Assembly: GCA_014843695.1 (NCBI GenBank)
Contig: CM026403.1
Coordinates: 3,968,150 to 4,032,149, forward strand
Length of the DNA: 64,000 nucleotides
From: Archivesica marissinica
Taxonomy: Eukaryota; Mollusca; Bivalvia; Venerida; Vesicomyidae
Reading direction: 5' to 3'
Position 1 is the stretch's first letter, and each line of letters begins with the position of its first letter. The translations under genes and the position numbers were made by a program. A model generated the notes under the pieces. The model was given only the letters and a program-made list of their open reading frames with translations. It ran no database searches and had not been told where the DNA came from. Positions 37,277 to 49,000 of the stretch are shown here, piece after piece.

Positions 37277-37654
37277 CAGGGCTCGACAAATCCACTCGTC
37301 CGCTCGTATTTACGAGTGACTTTTCGATCTGGACGAGTAGAAATTCCAAGTCGCTTGCCCAGTCGGACGAGTGAAAATTTCAGCTAAATATCCAATATAA
37401 ATCGAAGGAACAAAATAAAATAATATCCGTTTTACTTTCTTCGGAATGATTACCAGGCGTGGTAATGGGAAATCACCGAGGATATTTTAATGTGTTTATG
37501 CTGCCACATAATTGCATTTATTAATAAATTAAAGTGCAATTCCGACGATTTTTAATTTTCCTAAAATACATGGGACGAGTGATAGTCCAATCTGGACGAG
37601 TGGAACAGTGGCATCACTCGCCCAGTAGGACGAGTAAAAAATTGTCGAGGCCTG
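37277..37654. mobile_element. 378-bp non-autonomous element with terminal inverted repeats
   Basis: The left end CAGGGCTCGACAA is inverted at the right end (CAGGCCTCGACAA on the other strand). TTAGA flanks both sides. Inside are repeated GACGAGT motifs and no coding capacity. The ends resemble hAT-type MITEs, but only a 5-bp flanking repeat matches, not the usual 8. Confidence 0.65.
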
Positions 37655-37799
37655 TTAGATCTGACATGTTTCCCTGCTTCCATGACTCAACGGGTTGTTT
37701 TTGCCACAGTTCTCTTATTGTTTATCCCTCATTATGGGAATAGGAATCTTTGTATAAGAGCTTTATTATAATACTATACTGAATAACATTTAATTTAAT

Positions 37800-38025
37800 T
37801 GTGGAAGTCGTGATAACGCGTTCGCTTCATGTGCGAAAGGCCCGGAGTTCAAACCCCGCTGGAGCCGTTATGATTGTGCCCTTAGGCAAGGCATTTAAAT
37901 TCCATGTTGCCTCTTCTCTCTTCCTCATGGCGATGGATTCCATCAGGAATGAGGTCTCGAGAGTGATTAATATAAGTTGAAAGAACTTGTTTCACAATCG
38001 AGATAAAATAAATTGGCATAGACTA
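37800..38025 (+). mobile_element. SINE, family B
   Basis: The head GTGGAAGTCGTGATAACGC is followed by GCATTTAAATTCCATGTTGC and ATTCCATCAGGAATGAGGTC, ending in the shared tail GTGATTAATATAAGTT and AAAATAAATT. Confidence 0.83.
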
Positions 38026-38195
38026 AGCATTTAATACTTTATTTCTACTTTATTTGGGGTTACGTGTTAAATTGACTTACGGGTCACTTGCCCGTCACCC
38101 CTTGGTGTGAGCCATACTGTTGTCAGATTAGGGCAAGTGAGGAGTTTATCTGACTTGCAGAAGGTTAGTGGTTATACCATATGCTCAAAGCAATT

Positions 38196-38336
38196 TGTGG
38201 AAGTCGTGATAGCGCAGTGGAAGCGCGTTCGCTTCATGTGCGAAAGGCCGGAGTTCAAGCCCCGCTGGAGCCGTTATGATTGTACCCTTAGGCAAGGCAT
38301 TTAAATTCCATGTTGCCTCTTCTCTCTTCCTCTCTT
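38196..38336 (+). mobile_element. SINE, family B, truncated
   Basis: The head and first half match 37800-38025 and then break at TCTCTTCCTC, where the 742-bp duplicated block begins. Confidence 0.8.
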
Positions 38337-39078
38337 CCATTATAAAACCATTATTACCCAAGTGCCTCGGTAAACAAATTAAATCAAAGACATTTTAAAT
38401 GTATTCGGGAGGTCGAAGGTTCGAATCTCGTCAGGGGTTCGTTCTGATATGGCCGGTTGGTGAGCCGCCAGCTAGTTAAATAATGGTTACCGATTGCCTA
38501 CCTGGCGTCTGGCATACAAACATAGGATTCGGGAAGTACTGATATTCATAAAAAGAAGTGTCTCATAAGTCGGAATTGGCCAGCCCTTTAAATAGGGGTG
38601 ACACTATAATAAACAAACACTTTGTATTAAAAAATAATGAATCTTTTTTGACTAACCTAGACTTTCCACAGCCTCTCATATTCTCGTCACATAATCGTAA
38701 TTAGCTTCACCGCTCGCTTCCGTTGCTGTACCCGTTATAATAAGTACGGCATTTAAAGTCCACCTACCTTTTCTCTCTCTCCTTGTGGATTAGTAGTTGC
38801 TAGGCAACATCACCATGTCAACGGAGGTTTGAATCCGGGCTCCTTAAGGTCTATCGATATCACAGTCTATTCTCAACTACCGTAACGCTGCCTTAATAAA
38901 AGTGGAAATCGTGATAGCGCAGTGGATGCGCGTTCGCTTCAGGTGCGAAAGGTCCGGCGTTCGAACCCCACTGCATTTAATTTCCACGTTGCCTCTTCTC
39001 TCTCCCCCATGGCGATGTATTCCATCAGGAATGAGGTCTCGAGAGTGATTAATATAAGTTGTAAGAACTTGTTTCGCA
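38337..39078 (+). repeat. 742-bp block, direct duplicate of 33066-33807
   Basis: It is collinear with 33066-33807 without visible indels. It ends in a family-B SINE truncated after TTTCGCAAT. Confidence 0.9.
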
Positions 39079-39134
39079 ATTAATATAAACTAAAGCAATT
39101 TCTCTGTTGGAAAAGAATACCAGCTCAATCTAAG

Positions 39135-39925
39135 CTACAATGCGCATCCGTGCCTGTAATACTGCACGGACCCAGGGACTTCCTCTACCAATAATGCACA
39201 CCCTTGCCTGTAATACTGCACGGACCCGGGGTCTTCCTCTACCAATAATGCACATCCGGGCCTGTAATACTGCTCAGACCCGGGGTCTTCCTCTACCAAT
39301 AATGCACATCCGGGCCTGTAATACTGCTCAGACCCGGGGTCTTCCTCTACAATAATGCACATCCGGGCCTGTAATACTGCACGGACCCCGGGACTTCCTC
39401 TACAATAATGCACATCCATGCCTGTAATACTGCACGGACCCGGGGTCTTCCTCTACAATAATGCACATCCATGCCTGTAATACTGCTCGGACCCGGGGTC
39501 TTCCTCTACAATAATGCACATCCATGCCTGTAATACTGCACGGACCCGGGGTCTTCCTCTACAATAATGCACATCCATGCCTGTAATACTGCTCGGACCC
39601 GGGTCTTCCTCTACAATAATGCACATCCATGCCTGTAATACTGCACGGACCCGGGGTCTTCCTCTACATTAATGCACATCCATGCCTGTAATACTACTCT
39701 ACCAATAATGCACATCCTTGCTTGTAATACTGCACGGACCCCGTGACTTCCTCTACAATAATGCACATCCGTGCCTGTAATACTGCACGGACCCCGGGAT
39801 TTCCTCTACAATAATGCACATCCGTGCCTGTAATACTGCTCGGACCCGGGGACTTCCTCTACAATAATGCACATCCGGACCTGTAATACTGCTCGGACCC
39901 GGGGTCTTCCTCTACCAATAATAGC
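39135..39925. repeat. ~53-bp array, about 15 copies, SINE-tail related
   Basis: The unit core is GCCTGTAATACTGCTCGGAC with CGGGGTCTTCCTCTAC and AATAATGCACATCC. It matches the 3' part of the family-C SINE (CCTGCAATACTGCTCGGAGG, GGTCTTCCTCTACC) and is thus a second, separate amplification. Confidence 0.9.
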
Positions 39926-40596
39926 TGCTTTAAGCCATAACAAACAAACAATATCTACTGTCGTCCAACATCTGGATATAGTGTAGTATATATAACATTG
40001 ATGATATGGGCGAGCAATATATAACATTACATGACGCCCTGTAATATATATGGCATTTGGATTTCAGTTGTTCAGGCCCAGAAGGTACAGATCTTCTGCT
40101 CTAGTTTACAGATGTGATTGGCTGATTTTGAAACGGGTCATCATGTGCAGCCAATCAAAATGCTTCTTAGACTTTGAGATTAGAGATATTTTGAAATGTG
40201 AAGGCCAAGGTAGTGTTTATGTTTGGTTTCCTGAAAACTGATTAGTTTAAACATTATTTATTTCAGTATGTGTACATGTAATCAAGAAATGAATATTTTA
40301 CATATAATTTAACAGCAGTAGACTGAAAGGATTAGTTTAAATGTTATTTATTTCAGTATGTGTACATGTAATCAAGAAATGACTATTTTACATATAATTT
40401 AACAGCAGTAGACTGAAAGGGATTAGAACGAATGAAAACTTATATAGTTCTTCTCCCTGAAACCTGTTTAGCTCCTACTGTATCAAATAGAACTGTTATA
40501 TATTATCAACATATTAAAAGGTTAAATTTTGAGTTCTTTTGTCATATCTTGTTCCACTGTAGGCAGTTAAAGGGTATTTTTTATGTCTGGTGATGG
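39926..40596. other. Intergenic sequence with a ~92-bp tandem duplication
   Basis: At about 40240-40425 two copies contain TTTATTTCAGTATGTGTACA and AACAGCAGTAGACTGAAAGG. The rest is unique. A 63-codon open frame at 40050-40241 has no recognisable features. Confidence 0.7.
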
Positions 40597-41785
40597 TCTG
40601 TTTTTCACATAATGTCATGTGTTAAACACCACACGTTTGGTTTCCCTGTTTTTCACATAATGTCATGTGTTAAACACCACACGTTTGGTTTCCCTGTTTT
40701 TCACATAATGTCATGTGTTAAACACCACACGTTTGGTTTCCCTGTTTTTCACATAATGTCATGTGTTAAACACCACACGTTTGGTTTCCCTGTTTTTCAC
40801 ATAATGTCATGTGTTAAACACCACACGTTTGGTTTCCCTGTTTTTCACATAATGTCATGTGTTAAACACCACACGTTTGGTTTCCCTGTTTTTCACATAA
40901 TGTCATGTGTTAAACACCACACGTTTGGTTTCCCTGTTTTTCACATAATGTCATGTGTTAAACACCACACGTTTGGTTTCCCTGTTTTTCACATAATGTC
41001 ATGTGTTAAACACCACACGTTTGGTTTCCCTGTTTTTCACATAATGTCATGTGTACACCACACGTTTGGTTTCCCTGTTTTTCACATAATGTCATGTGTA
41101 CACCACACATTTGGTTTCCCTGTTTTTCACATAATGTCATGTGTACACCACACGTTTGGTTTCCCTGTTTTTCACATAATGTCATGTGTACACCACACGT
41201 TTGGTTTCCCTGTTTTTCACATAATGTCATGTGTACACCACACGTTTGGTTTCCCTGTTTTTCACATAATGTCATGTGTTAAACACCACATGTTTGGTTT
41301 CCCTGTTTTTCACATAATGTCATGTGTTAAACACCACACGTTTGGTTTCCCTGTTTTTCACATAATGTCATGTGTTAAACACCACACGTTTGGTTTCCCT
41401 GTTTTTCACATAATGTCATGTGTTAAACACCACACGTTTGTTTTCCCTGTTTTTCACATAATGTCATGTGTTAAACACCACACGTTTGGTTTCCCGGTTT
41501 TTCACATAATGTCATGTGTACACCACACGTTTGGTTTCCCTGTTTTTCACATAATGTCATGTGTTAAACACCACACGTTTGGTTTCCCTGTTTTTCACAT
41601 AATGTCGTGTTAAACACCACACGTTTGGTTTCCCTGTTTTTCACATAATGTCATGTGTACACCACACATTTGGTTTCCCTGTTTTTCACATAATGTCATG
41701 TGTTAAACACCACACGTTTGGTTTCCCTGTTTTTCACATAATGTTATGTGTTAAACACCACACGTTTGGTTTCCCAGATTATATT
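40597..41785. repeat. 48/45-bp array, about 25 copies
   Basis: The unit core is TTTTCACATAATGTCATGTG with CACCACACGTTTGGTTTCCC. Two length classes differ by exactly 3 bp (GTGTTAAACACC against GTGTACACC), so a + strand frame stays open for 333 codons until a 2-bp loss near 41607. Confidence 0.96.
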
Positions 41786-41945
41786 GCCATTATTTATGTA
41801 TTTTATCGTGTCAACAAACAGCACCACATTGACAGCCCTTTGTGATTGCCATGGCTGGTCTGAATACACAGGTTTGTCTGTAATGGCAATGGTGGCTTCA
41901 CATTGCTGGTGTGGATTTTAGAAAACATAATGGGAGATCCATTAT
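41786..41945. other. Unique intergenic sequence
   Basis: I see nothing recognisable in this stretch. Confidence 0.5.
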
Positions 41946-41949
41946 GCAT

Positions 41950-42458
41950 GGGGCTGGTATATAATAGAGAAAGCTGGGAGATATATATGTATTGTAATGG
42001 AATCGTATATAATAGAGAAAACTGGAAGCTGGGAGATGTATTGTAATGGAATCGTATATAATAGAGAAAACTGGAAGCTGAGAGATGTATTGTAATGGAA
42101 TCGTATATAATAGAGAAAACTGGAAGCTGGGAGATATATATGTATTGTAATGGAATCGTATAGAATAGAGAAAACTGGAAGCTGGGAGATATTTATGTAT
42201 TGTAATGGAATCGTATATAATAGAGAAAACTGGAAGCTGGGAGATATTTATGTATTGTAATGGAATCGTATATAATAGAGAAAACTGGAAGCTGGGAGAT
42301 ATTTATGTATTGTAATGGAATCGTATAGAATAGAGAAAACTGGAAGCTGGGAGATATTTATGTATTTTAATGGAATCGTATATAATAGAGAAAACTGGAA
42401 GCTGGGAGATATTTATGTATTGTAATGGAATCGTATAGAATATAGAAAACTGGAAGCA
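41950..42458. repeat. 55-bp array, about 9 copies
   Basis: The unit core is GTATTGTAATGGAATCGTAT with AGAGAAAACTGGAAGCTGGG. It starts directly beyond the 3' end of the glycine-rich gene. Confidence 0.95.
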
Positions 42459-42459
42459 C

Positions 42460-43050
42460 AATGAAATGCAACACACATTTATTCATTTGTTTTAAATACA
42501 CATGTCCATAAATATTACAGTATTATGTCTGCTACCACACGTATGTACAGTTTCTCGAGTCCGATGTTCGGGTCCAGTCGGCATGTGCACGCCTCGTGCC
42601 ATAATACTAAAGCATTGTGTACACGTCACTACACATAGTCTAGGCTTTGTCTTGGAGGCTGTTGCATTACTTGAATTACTCGTACGGTGATTTGATGGAA
42701 AATTGTATAAAAAAGATTTAATAAACGCAATTATCAAACCACATTAAATGTATCCTTGCATGTAATGACAGATGAAGACACAATATTGTACGAACTTAGC
42801 AAAATGTAACCGCTTTGTTCGTTGTGAATTACTTGTAAAATAGTTTGTGATATCGCAGATGACTTCTGCAAAGGGTTCAAGCGTCGTTGGTGTATACGTG
42901 TCCAGGTTTTGTCTTGTATAACTATATGGTGCGGAGGTCTACGCAGGATGCAACTACGCCGAGTACCAATAAGTACCACACGTTTCAAAATCACAGAAGA
43001 TGTATGCATTTATCCCATCTAATAGGACTTCCTGAAGCTGCGCCTTCCAC
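42460..43050 (-). CDS. Glycine-rich gene terminal exon (C-terminus and 3' UTR)
   Basis: The acceptor is TTGTCTTCAG on the - strand. Coding sequence 43050-43019 reads [10 protein letters not shown] and then TAG. The remaining ~540 bp is non-repetitive and would be 3' UTR. An AATAAA lies at 42483-42478, and a 55-bp tandem array starts at about 42458, close to the expected cleavage site. The short basic tail ending in Tyr is what suggests a shematrin-like protein. Confidence 0.62.
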
Positions 43051-46000
43051 CTGAAGACAAAAATAGATATTTATATGAACATTCGTGTTTTAGTATCAAA
43101 TCCATTGCGTATTGTGTATATTTTTGTGATTATTTTGAACGTTTAATTATAATATTGTTGTACTGCATAGTTTCCCTTCTGCACGAGATTTGTCACCACT
43201 GATTGCTATGTATCTAAGTTGTTTTATACATCATGGGTCACATTTGTGTGTTTTACGTTTATTTATCGTCGCTACCGGTTGTCCATATGAGCGACGCCTC
43301 CTGAAGAGATTAGTCATTTTAGATTCTTGGAGGATAGTGTAATGATACAGATAGAGACCCATTCCAGAATCTCCTCTGATTCTTTTACGTGCACGGTGTA
43401 GAGCACCGACACAAGATCTCGGTTTAAAGTCTCATCTGAAATACTTAATTTTATTAGGGTGAGACGGGGGATCGAACCTGCGATCCCTGGATTACCAGTC
43501 CAGCGTGTTACCACTGGACTACAGATCCGTCATGGGTCACATTACTACTGGACTCTAAATAAAGTATCTCTATGTAACTATTATAAACTGCGTTCTATTA
43601 CTTAATGGGAGTAGGTTTCAATGACGTCATAATTATACATGTTTTCACAATGAGGATAACAATTACACATCACATATTACACAATACTGTCACATATTAC
43701 ACAATTACTGTCACATATTACACAATACTGTCACATATTACACAATACTGTCACATATTACACAATTACTGTCACATATTACACAATACTGTCACATATT
43801 ACACAATACTGTCACATATTACACAATTACTGTCACATATTACACAATACTGTCACACATTACACAATTACTGTCACACATCACATATTACACAATTACT
43901 GTCACACATCACATATTACACAATTACTGTCACACATCACATATTACACAATTACTGTCACACATCACATATTACACAATTACTGTCACACATCACATAT
44001 TACACAATTACTGTCACACATCACATATTACACAATTACTGTCACACATCACATATTACACAATTACTGTCACACATCACATATTACACAATTACTGTCA
44101 CATATTACTGTCACATATTACACAATTACTGTCACATATTACACAATTACTGTCACATATTACACAATTACTGTCACACATCACATATTACACAATTACT
44201 GTCACACATCACATATTACACAATTACTGTCACACATCACATATTACACAATTACTGTCACACATCACATATTACACAATTACTGTCACATATTACACAA
44301 TTACTGTCACACATCACATATTACACAATTACTGTCACACATCACATATTACACAATTACTGTCACATATTACACAATTACTGTCACACATTACACAATT
44401 ACTGTCACACATCACATATTACACAATTACTGTCACATATTACACAATTACTGTCGCACATTACACAATTACTGTCACATATTACACAATTACTGTCACA
44501 TATTACACAATTACTGTCACATATTACACATTACACAATTACTGTCACATATTACACAATTACTGTCACATATTACACAATTACTGTCACATATTACACA
44601 ATTACTGTCACATATTACACATTACACAATTACTGTCACATATTACACAATTACTGTCACATATTACACAATTACTGTCACACATTACACAATTACTGTC
44701 ACATATTACACAATTACTGTCACATATTACACAATTACTGTCACATATTACACATTACACAATTACTGTCACATATTACACAATTACTGTCACACATTAC
44801 ACAATTAGTCACATATTACACAATTACTGTCACATATTACACATTACACAATTACTGTCACATATTACACAATTACTGTCACATATTACACATTACACAA
44901 TTACTGTCACATATTACACATTACACAATTACTGTCACATATTACACATTACACAATTACTGTCACATATTACACATTACACAATTACTGTCACATATTA
45001 CACAATTACTGTCACATATTACACATTACACAATTACTGTCACATATTACACATTACACAATTACTGTCACATATTACACATTACACAATTACTGTCACA
45101 CATTACACAATTACTGTCACATATTACACATTACACAATTACTGTCACATATTACACATTACACCATTACTGTCACACATTACACAATTACTGTCACATA
45201 TTACACAATTACTGTCACATATTACACAATTACTGTCACATATTACACATTACACAATTACTGTCACATATTACACATTACACAATTACTGTCACACATC
45301 ACATATTACACAATTACTGTCACACATCACATATTACACAATTACTGTCACACATCACATATTACACAATTACTGTCACATATTACACAATTACTGTCAC
45401 ACATCACATATTACACAATTACTGTCACATATTACACAATTACTATCACATATTACACAATTACTGTCACATATTACACAATTACTGTCACATATTACAC
45501 AATTACTGTCACACATCACATATTACACAATTACTGTCACATATTACACAATTACTGTCACACATCACATATTACACAATTACTGTCACACATCCTGATG
45601 ATCTCCATATACATGGCTGTCCCGATTAGCGCAGTGGTTAGCGCGCTCGCTTCTCATCAATGCAACCTGGGTTCGATCCTCGGACCGGGAAGTATGTGAG
45701 ATGGTACGGTGGTCGCCAGATCAGACAGGTGGGTTTTCTCCGGGTACTCCGGTTTCCTCCCACACGAATGACCACATGTACGTTTTCATACGCGCCAACG
45801 AGAGTGATTAATATAAGTTGTTAGAACTTGCTTCGTAATCGTTGTAAAATAAATAAAGTGCAAAATGATTGGGCTACAAGTTTTGAAAACATTAGCAAAA
45901 CATTAGTACCAGCCCTTTCCAAAAGGTCAAATTTGCTATCAATTTGTTCCCATGTAAGTAGTACTAATATAAGTAAGTTTTTCAAGAAAATTATTGTTTT

Positions 46001-49000
46001 AGATTGAATAAGAAAATGACGGGATACGCTTAGGAGAATACTAAAAATGAACAAGAAGAATTGAAAAACGACAGTTTCTCCCCGAAACCCCAACCCCAGA
46101 AAAATATCGTTAAGTTATACAAGATCCCAAGTCGTACATATAGTAGCCGGTCAATGGACGATTAAGCTACTATAATTATATCATTGTGAGTTTATACATG
46201 TTGTCATAGACTTGTGCTATAGATAGACCTGTATATGTGGATTGCAAATTACACACACTTTACTTGACTGGCTGTTTCACGAATTATTTATCAACAACTC
46301 TTCAAATGGGGTCGACATTTTCGACTTTACCATGTCAACCTGCGAGAATATCCGAAAACATACGCATACCGAAATTAGTGCAAGTACAGTGGTGATTCTG
46401 ACTGAGTAGAATATGTACAGAAAGATGCCCAGAGGGAGCTGCAGAGAACGTGTTTAAAATAGCCAGTAAACTCACCTCCACCAAGCACGGATCTACCCCC
46501 TAAACCGCCCGTTCCAACCATTCCCCCGCCAATACCCCCAACACCACCAAGGCCTCCGCCACCTGAACATTTCAACATTTTGATGCTGACAAATAAAATA
46601 TAACGTTCCAGTCTGGTATATTTGTGTTGGTATCAAGGGCATCCTTCGAACGTCAATATGTACATGGCCGCATTGGCGTACTAAATTGTGTGTATACGAA
46701 GGAATAAGAAAATACTAAATATAGGTGGAACACTGCTGGAAACCAAATGCGCTTTGCAAGACTACATTTCAAGCTAAGCATATAATGTATTATCTTGAAC
46801 AATTAAAGGACATACTTGTTCTTATGTTTATGTTTTTAATGCCGAGTATGACTGGGAGGCGCTTGTCAGGTACACTCAATGCCGAGTATGACTGGGAGGC
46901 GCTTGTCAGGCACACTCAATGCCGAGTATGACTGGGAGGTGCTTGTCAGGGACATTCAATGCTGAGTATGACTGGGAGGTGCTTGTCAGGGACACTAAAA
47001 TGCTTAAAGCTGTAATCAGCGTAAATCATGTTAATTTACCTAAAATACCACCTCCTCCTTTAGACCAGCCCTTGTTGCCATATCTGCCTCCCATGCCACC
47101 CATACCTCCACCAAGACTCCCCATACCGCCTCCAACGCCACCCAAACCTACAAAACAAACATGTCGTACATGATATGGCATATATATGTACTGACCGAAG
47201 GACTGAGATTATGTATAAAACGAGCACTTAAACAATATATATGTACTGACCGAAGGACTGATATTATGTATAAAGCGAGCACTTAAACACTATATATGTA
47301 CTGACCGAAGGACTGAGATTATGCATAAAACGAGCACTTAAACACTATATATGTACTGACCGAAGGACTGATATTATGTATAAAGCGAGCACTTAAACAC
47401 TATATATGTACTGACCGAAGGACTGAGATTATGTATAAAACGAGCACTTAAACACTATATATGTACTGACCGAAGGACTGAGATTATGTATAAAACGAAC
47501 ACTTAAACTTGAGGTTATAATGCGCTATTCATGATATTTGCATTGGAGAAGGAAATCGATATTGGAAACTTGCATCAGGATGGCATATTTAGACTGAGAA
47601 CTTAGTTTGTGTATTGAGGAGTATATTATATGGTTAATAGAACACATAATGAGATCCAGCATTTAAAATGGATCCATTTGTTTGGTTATTAGATGTTTCT
47701 GACGGCTGTATATCAGATGAATATCAGTTGAATATGGCTTGGATATCAGTTGAATATGGCTTATATGGCTTGAATATCAGTTGAATATGGCTTATATGGC
47801 TTGAATATCAGTTGAATATGGCTTATATGGCTTGCATATCAGTTGAATATGGCTTGGATATCAGTTGAATATGGCTTGGATATCAGTTGAATATGGCTTA
47901 TATGGCTTGGATATCAGTTGAATATGGCTTATATGGCTTGGATATCAGTTGAATATGGCTTGGATATCAGTTGAATATGGCTTAATTAAATGGAACGTTT
48001 TTTGAATTATGAACAGATTAATCCGACACATTGATCAAGCCAAGGGATTGTATGGGATACATTGCTGATATAGCTTCACGAGGGGACGTCTGTGTATTGT
48101 ATGGGATACACTGTTGATATAGCGTCACAGGGGGACGTCTGTGGATTGTATGGGATACATTGCTGATATAGCTTCACGAGGAGACGTCTGTGGATTGTAT
48201 GGGATACATTGCTGATATAGCTTCACGAGGAGACGTCTGTGGATTGTATGGGATACATTGTTGATATAGCTTCACGAGGAGACGTCTGTGTATTGTATGG
48301 GATACATTGTTGATATAGCTTCACGAGGAGACGTCTGTGGATTGTATGGGATACATTGCTGATATAGCTTCACGAGGAGACGTCTGTGGATTGTATGGGA
48401 TACATTGTTGATATAGCTTCACGAGGGGACGTCTGTGTATTGTATGGGATACATTGTTGATATAGCGTCACAGGGGGACGTCTGTGTATTGTATGGTATA
48501 CATTGTTGATATAGCGTCACAGGGGACGTCTGTGGATTGTATGGGATACACTGTTGATATAGCGTCACAGGGGGACGTCTGTGTATTGTATGGGATACAT
48601 TGTTGATATAGCGTCACAGGGGGACGTCTGTGGATTGTATGGGATACATTGCTGATATAGCTTCACGAGGAGACGTCTGTGGATTGTATGGGATACATTG
48701 TTGATATAGCTTCACGAGGGGACGTCTGTGGATTGTATGGGATACATTGTTGATATAGCTTCACGAGGAGACGTCTGTGGATTGTATGGGATACATTGCT
48801 GATATAGCTTCACGAGGGGACATCTGTGGATTGTATGGGATACATTGTTGATATAGCTTCACGAGGGGACGTCTGTGGATTGTATGGGATACATTGTTGA
48901 TATAGCTTCACGGGGGGACGTCTGGATTGTATGGGATACATTGTTGATATAGCTTCACGAGGGGACGTCTGTGGATTGTATGGGATACATTGTTGATATA

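Noticed and set aside
43605..45629. 674-codon + strand open frame
   Set aside because: A low-complexity 21-bp array antisense to an intron of the glycine-rich gene, with no recognisable protein features.
45821..46093. 90-codon hydrophobic - strand open frame
   Set aside because: It overlaps a SINE tail and AT-rich intron sequence; no splice or homology support.
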